Source of the DNA: Stagnihabitans sp043738565
GTDB lineage: Bacteria > Pseudomonadota > Alphaproteobacteria > Rhodobacterales > Rhodobacteraceae
Length of the DNA: 16,771 nt
NCBI GenBank assembly: GCA_043738565.1
Contig: JAYUGA010000067.1
Span: 1-16,771 of the forward strand
Reading direction: 5' to 3'
The notes below the pieces were generated by a model that ran no database searches, was not told the origin of the DNA, and saw nothing but the letters and a program-made list of their open reading frames with translations. Positions 13,378 to 16,771 of this stretch are shown piece by piece. Position numbers and translations under genes: made by a program. Positions within the stretch are counted from its first letter, which is position 1, and every line of letters begins with the position of its first letter.

Positions 13378-13730
13378 AAGCCATTTCAGCATTTTCGGCA
13401 TCGGCAATGGCGACTCTCGCCGCCTGTGCCGTGCCACCAGAACCGGTCATGCCGCTGGTGGGCACGATCAACTACACCTGTTCGGGCGGCACCGTCGTGC
13501 CCGTCACCTATTCGACCGACGCGAATGGCAACACCGCGCTGGTGCTGACCGCCTATGGTGCCAATTACAACCTGATCGAAGAGCCCGGCGGCAGCGACCG
13601 CCGCTTTGCCTGGCCCTCGGACGGGACGCATTTCGTCTGGGTGGTCAAGGGCAATACCGGCACCTTGCTGACCTATAACGGTGCCACGGCCAGCGAAACG
13701 CCCAGCCTGACCGATTGCAAGGCGGGGTAA
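13374..13730 (+). CDS. MliC-like lipoprotein (putative C-type lysozyme inhibitor domain)
   Basis: The 118-residue protein has a lipoprotein signal: a short hydrophobic start (MKAISAFSASAMATLAAC) with lipobox LAAC and acylation cysteine C18. The mature part has the MliC/PliC pattern: NYTCSGGTVVPVTYSTDANG with the first Cys, then TALVLTAYGANYNLIEEPGG, then FVWVVKGNTGTLLTYNG and a last Cys near the C-terminus (TDCKAG), which could form one disulfide. MliC proteins sit in the outer membrane or periplasm and inhibit C-type lysozyme; the usual SASGARY motif is replaced by EPGGSDRRFAWP, so inhibitor activity is uncertain. Its ATG overlaps the zapA stop (ATGA). A hairpin follows the stop. Confidence 0.78.
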   Translation: MKAISAFSASAMATLAACAVPPEPVMPLVGTINYTCSGGTVVPVTYSTDANGNTALVLTAYGANYNLIEEPGGSDRRFAWPSDGTHFVWVVKGNTGTLLTYNGATASETPSLTDCKAG

Positions 13731-13738
13731 AGCCCGCC
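13721..13738 (+). terminator. Hairpin at the end of the zapA cluster
   Basis: ggcggg (13721-13726) and cccgcc (13733-13738) pair across the stop codon of the lipoprotein gene. No T-run follows, so it is a weak or partial terminator. The convergent grxD stop lies 5 bases away. Confidence 0.35.
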
Positions 13739-13742
13739 CCCG

Positions 13743-14108
13743 CTAATCCGCCGTGTTGGCTTCGCGGATCTTTTTGGCGGCTTCCTTGTCGAACTTGACG
13801 CCGTTCGCCTCGAACAGCGCGTCCAGTTCGCCCGACAAGGTCATCTCGGTGACGATGTCGCAGCCGCCGACAAACTCGCCCTTTACGTAAAGCTGCGGGA
13901 TGGTCGGCCAGTCGGAATAGTCCTTGATGCCCTGGCGGATTTCCGCATTCGCCAGCACGTTCACATCGGCATATTCGACGCCCATGAAGTTCAGCACCCC
14001 CGCCACCCGGCTGGAAAAGCCGCATTGCGGCATCATCTTGGTGCCCTTCATGAACAGCACCACGTCGTTGTGGGTCACGGTATCCTTGATTTGATCGGTA
14101 GCGCTCAT
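13743..14108 (-). CDS. grxD: Monothiol glutaredoxin, Grx4/GrxD type
   Basis: The 121-residue protein has the monothiol CGFS active site (C29 to S32, in KGTKMMPQCGFSSR), the conserved K21, WPTIPQLYVKGEFVGGCDI (67-85; the TIP cis-proline and the GGCD glutathione-binding residues), and a typical C-terminal helix. It binds a glutathione-ligated [2Fe-2S] cluster, usually as a dimer or with a BolA protein, and takes part in Fe-S delivery and iron sensing. The bolA gene lies 28 bases upstream on the same strand, a known pairing. A duplicated ribosome-binding sequence precedes the ATG. The final KKIREANTAD resembles other alphaproteobacterial members. Confidence 0.95.
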   Translation of the reverse strand: MSATDQIKDTVTHNDVVLFMKGTKMMPQCGFSSRVAGVLNFMGVEYADVNVLANAEIRQGIKDYSDWPTIPQLYVKGEFVGGCDIVTEMTLSGELDALFEANGVKFDKEAAKKIREANTAD

Positions 14109-14114
14109 CTTTGC

Positions 14115-14144
14115 ATTCCTTCCGCTATTCCTTCCGCTATTCCG
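14115..14144 (-). repeat. 12-bp tandem repeat carrying two ribosome-binding sites for grxD
   Basis: attccttccgct occurs at 14115-14126 and 14127-14138, followed by a half copy (attccg). On the minus strand each copy contributes GGAAGGAAT. The copy nearer the ATG is well placed for grxD, while the other covers the bolA TAG stop and gives a second GGAAGG 12 bases further up. Confidence 0.65.
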
Positions 14145-14379
14145 GTGCCTTCGTCGTCAGCGCCAAAGCATGCAACTCGCCACTGGCCCCGTCCATGCGG
14201 CCCTTGAGGCTGGCATAGACCGCGCGCTGTTGCTGCACCCGGTTCATGCCCTTGAAACTGGCGTCCACCACTTCCGCCGCCCAGTGGTTGCCGTCGCCCG
14301 CTAGGTCGGTGATGGTGATTTTCGCCGCCGGAAAGCTGGCGCGGATCAGGTTTTCAATGTCCCTTGCTTCCATCGCCAT
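14137..14379 (-). CDS. bolA: BolA family protein (BolA2/IbaG-like)
   Basis: The 80-residue protein starts MAMEARDIENLIRASFPAAK and shows the BolA pattern: ITITDLAGDGNHWAAEVVD, then SFKGMNRVQQQRAVYASLKG and the C-terminal GELHALALTTKAPE with the conserved H70. The frame is open far upstream into the purL end, but the ATG at 14379 has GGAG 6 bases before it and gives the normal length. The form resembles the short IbaG/BolA2 group, which forms [2Fe-2S] heterodimers with monothiol glutaredoxins; the grxD gene follows directly. The pair is expected to act in Fe-S cluster transfer or iron regulation. The gene starts 61 bases after purL and may share its transcript. Confidence 0.92.
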   Translation of the reverse strand: MAMEARDIENLIRASFPAAKITITDLAGDGNHWAAEVVDASFKGMNRVQQQRAVYASLKGRMDGASGELHALALTTKAPE

Positions 14380-14440
14380 GACGCTCTCCTTCGTATTCAC
14401 CAAGATGTAGGCTGCGACCGTCCGGCCTGCAAGAGGCGGC

Positions 14441-16600
14441 CTATTCCACCGCCCGCGCAAAAGCCCCGCGATAGCTTGCCGACAGTGCCGCCATCCTGGC
14501 CTCATCCTGCCCAAACCGCACCACGGACCCGCCGAACTTGCCAACCCGCGCTGCCGGAACCCCGGCCTCTGCGGCATGGGCCAGCAGCTTGCCCGCCCGA
14601 TTGGGCAGACAGGCCACCAGATACCGCGCCTGATCCTCGCCAAACAGCGTCGCGGTATCGCCCGCCGTCAGGATCAGCCCCAGACCCGCGCCCTCCGCCA
14701 TCTCGAACGCCGCCAAGGCCAGCCCGCCATCCGACAGGTCCGCGCAGGCATGGATCAGCCTGCGGTTGGCACGGACAAACTCACCATGCCGCCGCTCTGC
14801 CACAAGGTCCACCGGCGGCGCATCGCCCGCCTCGATCCCGAACGCCTCTGCCAGCAATGCCGACTGGCCCAGATGGCCCGCCGTCGCCCCGATCAGCACG
14901 GCGACATCACCATCCCTGACCTGGGTGCCGATCAACTCGTCCAGCGACGCCAGTATCCCCACCGCGCCAATCGTCGGCGTCGGCAGTATCCCGGTGCCAT
15001 CGGTCTCGTTGTACAAGGACACATTGCCCGACACGATCGGCATATCGAGTGCGACACAAGCCGCGCCGATCCCGCGCAAGGCCCCGACCAGTTGCCCCAT
15101 GATCTCGGGCTTTTCCGGGTTGCCGAAATTCAGATTGTCGGTCGCAGCCAAAGGCTTGGCCCCCACGGCGCACAGGTTGCGCCAGGCTTCCGCCACCGCC
15201 TGCTTGCCACCCTCGAACGGGTTGGCCATGACATAGCGCGGCGTCACATCCGACGTGAAGGCCAGCGCCTTGCCCGACCCATGCACCCGCACCACGCCCG
15301 CGCTCAGCCCCGGACGACGCACGGTATCGGCACCGACCTGACTGTCATACTGCTCCCAGACCCAGGCCTTGTGGGCATAGTTGGGCGAGGTGATCAGCGC
15401 CGAAAGCGCCGCAATCGCCCCAATCGCTGGCACCGCGCCCAGTGCCGCAGCCGCCGGGGTTTCTACCCAGGGCCGGTCATATTCCGGGGCGCTGGAGGAC
15501 AGTTGCGACAGCACCAGATCGGCCTTAATCTCGTTGCCGTGCAGGATCAGAAAGCGGTCCTCGGCAATCGTCTCGCCGACAATCGCGAAATCCAGATCCC
15601 ATTTGACAAAGATCGCCCGCGCGCGGGCTTCCATCTCGGGCTTCAGCACCATCAGCATCCGCTCCTGCGATTCCGACAGCATCATCTCATAGGCGGTCAT
15701 ATGGGTCTCGCGCTGCGGCACGGCGTCGAGTTGCAGCCTGATCCCCAGGCCGCCCTTGTCGCCCATCTCGACCGCCGAACAGGTCAGCCCCGCCGCCCCC
15801 ATGTCCTGAATCGAGATCACCGCGCCCGAAGCCATCAATTCCAGACAGGCCTCCAGAAGCCGCTTTTCGGTGAACGGATCGCCAACCTGCACCGTCGGGC
15901 GCTTTTCCTCGATCGTGTCATCGAACTCGGCAGATGCCATCGTTGCCCCGCCGACACCATCGCGGCCCGTCTTGGCCCCAAGGTAAACCACCGGCATGCC
16001 GACACCGGACGCCACCGAGTAGAAAATCTTGTCGGTATCCGCGATCCCGGCGGCAAAGGCGTTGACCAGACAGTTGCCGTTATAGCTGCGATGAAACCGC
16101 ACCTCGCCGCCGACCGTCGGCACGCCGAACGCGTTGCCATAGCCGCCGACGCCCTCGACCACGCCCTTGACCAGATGCGCGGTCTTGGGGTGACTGACCT
16201 CGCCGAAACTCAGCGCGTTCATCGCCGCAATCGGCCGCGCGCCCATCGTGAACACGTCGCGCAGAATGCCGCCAACCCCCGTCGCCGCCCCCTGATACGG
16301 CTCGATGTAGCTGGGATGGTTGTGGCTCTCCATCTTGAAGATCACCGCCTGGCCGTCGCCGATATCCACCACCCCGGCATTCTCGCCCGGCCCGCAGATC
16401 ACCTGAGGCCCGGTCGTGGGCAAGGTTCGCAGCCACTTCTTCGACGATTTGTAGGAACAATGCTCGTTCCACATCGCCGAGAATATGCCCAGTTCGGTGA
16501 ACGACGGCACCCGCCCGACAATCTGCAACAACCGCTGGTATTCGTCGGGCTTCAACCCCTGCTTGGCGATGAGGTCCGGGGTGATTTCGGGCTCGGTCAC
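14441..16600 (-). CDS. purL: Phosphoribosylformylglycinamidine synthase subunit PurL
   Basis: PurL uses ATP, together with the PurQ glutaminase and PurS, to turn formylglycinamide ribotide into the amidine in purine synthesis. The 719-residue protein is of the small, three-subunit type. It shows FSAMWNEHCSYKSSKKWL (40-57) with the active-site H47, ENAGVVDIGDGQAVIFKMES (73-92), ESHNHPSYIEPYQGAATGVG (91-110), GGILRDVFTMGARPIA (110-125), and later TDNLNFGNPEKPEI and SGNVSLYNETDG. The start is a GTG at 16600, with AGGAG 7 bases upstream and the N-terminus VTEPEITPDLIAKQGLKPDE. The frame continues upstream to 16711, but that extension is not family-like. purQ and purS are not in the window. bolA and grxD follow on the same strand, a common alphaproteobacterial order. 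Confidence 0.96.
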   Translation of the reverse strand: MTEPEITPDLIAKQGLKPDEYQRLLQIVGRVPSFTELGIFSAMWNEHCSYKSSKKWLRTLPTTGPQVICGPGENAGVVDIGDGQAVIFKMESHNHPSYIEPYQGAATGVGGILRDVFTMGARPIAAMNALSFGEVSHPKTAHLVKGVVEGVGGYGNAFGVPTVGGEVRFHRSYNGNCLVNAFAAGIADTDKIFYSVASGVGMPVVYLGAKTGRDGVGGATMASAEFDDTIEEKRPTVQVGDPFTEKRLLEACLELMASGAVISIQDMGAAGLTCSAVEMGDKGGLGIRLQLDAVPQRETHMTAYEMMLSESQERMLMVLKPEMEARARAIFVKWDLDFAIVGETIAEDRFLILHGNEIKADLVLSQLSSSAPEYDRPWVETPAAAALGAVPAIGAIAALSALITSPNYAHKAWVWEQYDSQVGADTVRRPGLSAGVVRVHGSGKALAFTSDVTPRYVMANPFEGGKQAVAEAWRNLCAVGAKPLAATDNLNFGNPEKPEIMGQLVGALRGIGAACVALDMPIVSGNVSLYNETDGTGILPTPTIGAVGILASLDELIGTQVRDGDVAVLIGATAGHLGQSALLAEAFGIEAGDAPPVDLVAERRHGEFVRANRRLIHACADLSDGGLALAAFEMAEGAGLGLILTAGDTATLFGEDQARYLVACLPNRAGKLLAHAAEAGVPAARVGKFGGSVVRFGQDEARMAALSASYRGAFARAVE

Positions 16601-16771
16601 GGGCAATCTCCTGAGGCGGCTTGGCCGCGTCTTAGGACAAGCGGGCGCACAGGGAAAGGGGCGGCTTGCCAGAGCCCCGCCTTGGCCCCAAGATTTTGCG
16701 GAACCCGGCAAATATTTCCGCGCCCGATGTCGAATCCACGGCAGCGCTTGCGTCCTTGGCTCACGAACCTG
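16601..16771. other. Region upstream of purL
   Basis: These 171 bases precede the purL start and run to the window edge. Frames are open on the minus strand, but none has a start signal or recognisable sequence. There is no good hairpin with a T-run and no clear promoter; a weak TTTCCC-N16-CTAAGA pair on the minus strand is the best candidate. Confidence 0.4.

Noticed and set aside
14380..14643. N-terminal extension of bolA into the end of purL
   Set aside because: BolA proteins are about 80-100 residues, the ATG at 14379 has a good ribosome site, and the extension is antisense-like composition overlapping purL.
16601..16711. Upstream extension of purL from a TTG at 16711
   Set aside because: The GTG at 16600 has AGGAG at the right distance and gives the family N-terminus; the extension is not family-like.
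1..16771. CRISPR array, tRNA, insertion sequence or prophage segment
   Set aside because: No regularly spaced repeats, cloverleaf sequences, transposase-like proteins or composition shifts were seen; nearly all sequence is accounted for by core genes.

Overview
The window looks like ordinary core chromosome of a GC-rich alphaproteobacterium, most likely a member of the Rhodobacteraceae (Rhodobacter/Paracoccus/Roseobacter relatives). The grounds are the strong G/C bias at third codon positions, the gene families present (class II DAHP synthase, a PAS_5-type PAS protein, a GlxA-type regulator, paired DUF1127 proteins, a ZapA partner gene directly upstream of zapA) and the purL-bolA-grxD order. 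I see no rRNA, tRNA, CRISPR array, transposase, integrase or prophage gene.

Layout. 1-977 (-): periplasmic binding protein of a branched-chain amino acid type ABC transporter, cut by the window edge. 1257-1625 (+): secreted DUF4189 protein. 1627-2652 (-): GlxA/AraC regulator, divergent from 2795-4165 (+), class II DAHP synthase. A 37-nt perfect palindrome separates that gene from the convergent PAS protein at 4255-4929 (-). 5123-7175 (+): yicC, gmk and a gamma-class carbonic anhydrase-like gene, joined by ATGA overlaps and closed by a bidirectional terminator. 7220-7381 and 7439-7600 (-): two paralogous 53-residue DUF1127 genes. 7794-8795 (-): gap, preceded by a 47-residue predicted membrane peptide at 8884-9027 (-). 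9204-10172 (+): DUF808 membrane protein. 10295-12313 (-): transketolase. 12513-13730 (+): a coiled-coil gene in the position of ZauP, zapA and a MliC-like lipoprotein, with overlapping reading frames. 13743-16600 (-): purL, bolA and grxD.

How the genes work together. gap and tkt are central carbon genes; gap has a LacI-type palindromic operator over its likely -10 box, and a related site lies upstream of the DUF1127 pair. The zauP-like/zapA pair serves Z-ring assembly, and the lipoprotein coupled to it should sit in the envelope. BolA and monothiol glutaredoxin are known partners in [2Fe-2S] handling. YicC (an RNase) and guanylate kinase both touch RNA and nucleotide turnover.

The best candidates for something little described are short: the 47-residue peptide upstream of gap, the tandem DUF1127 locus with its repeats, the shared operator-like palindromes, the AT-rich 37-nt palindrome, and the coupling of a lysozyme-inhibitor-like lipoprotein to zapA. 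I found no large novel multi-gene system. All calls come from reading the sequence; no homology search was run.
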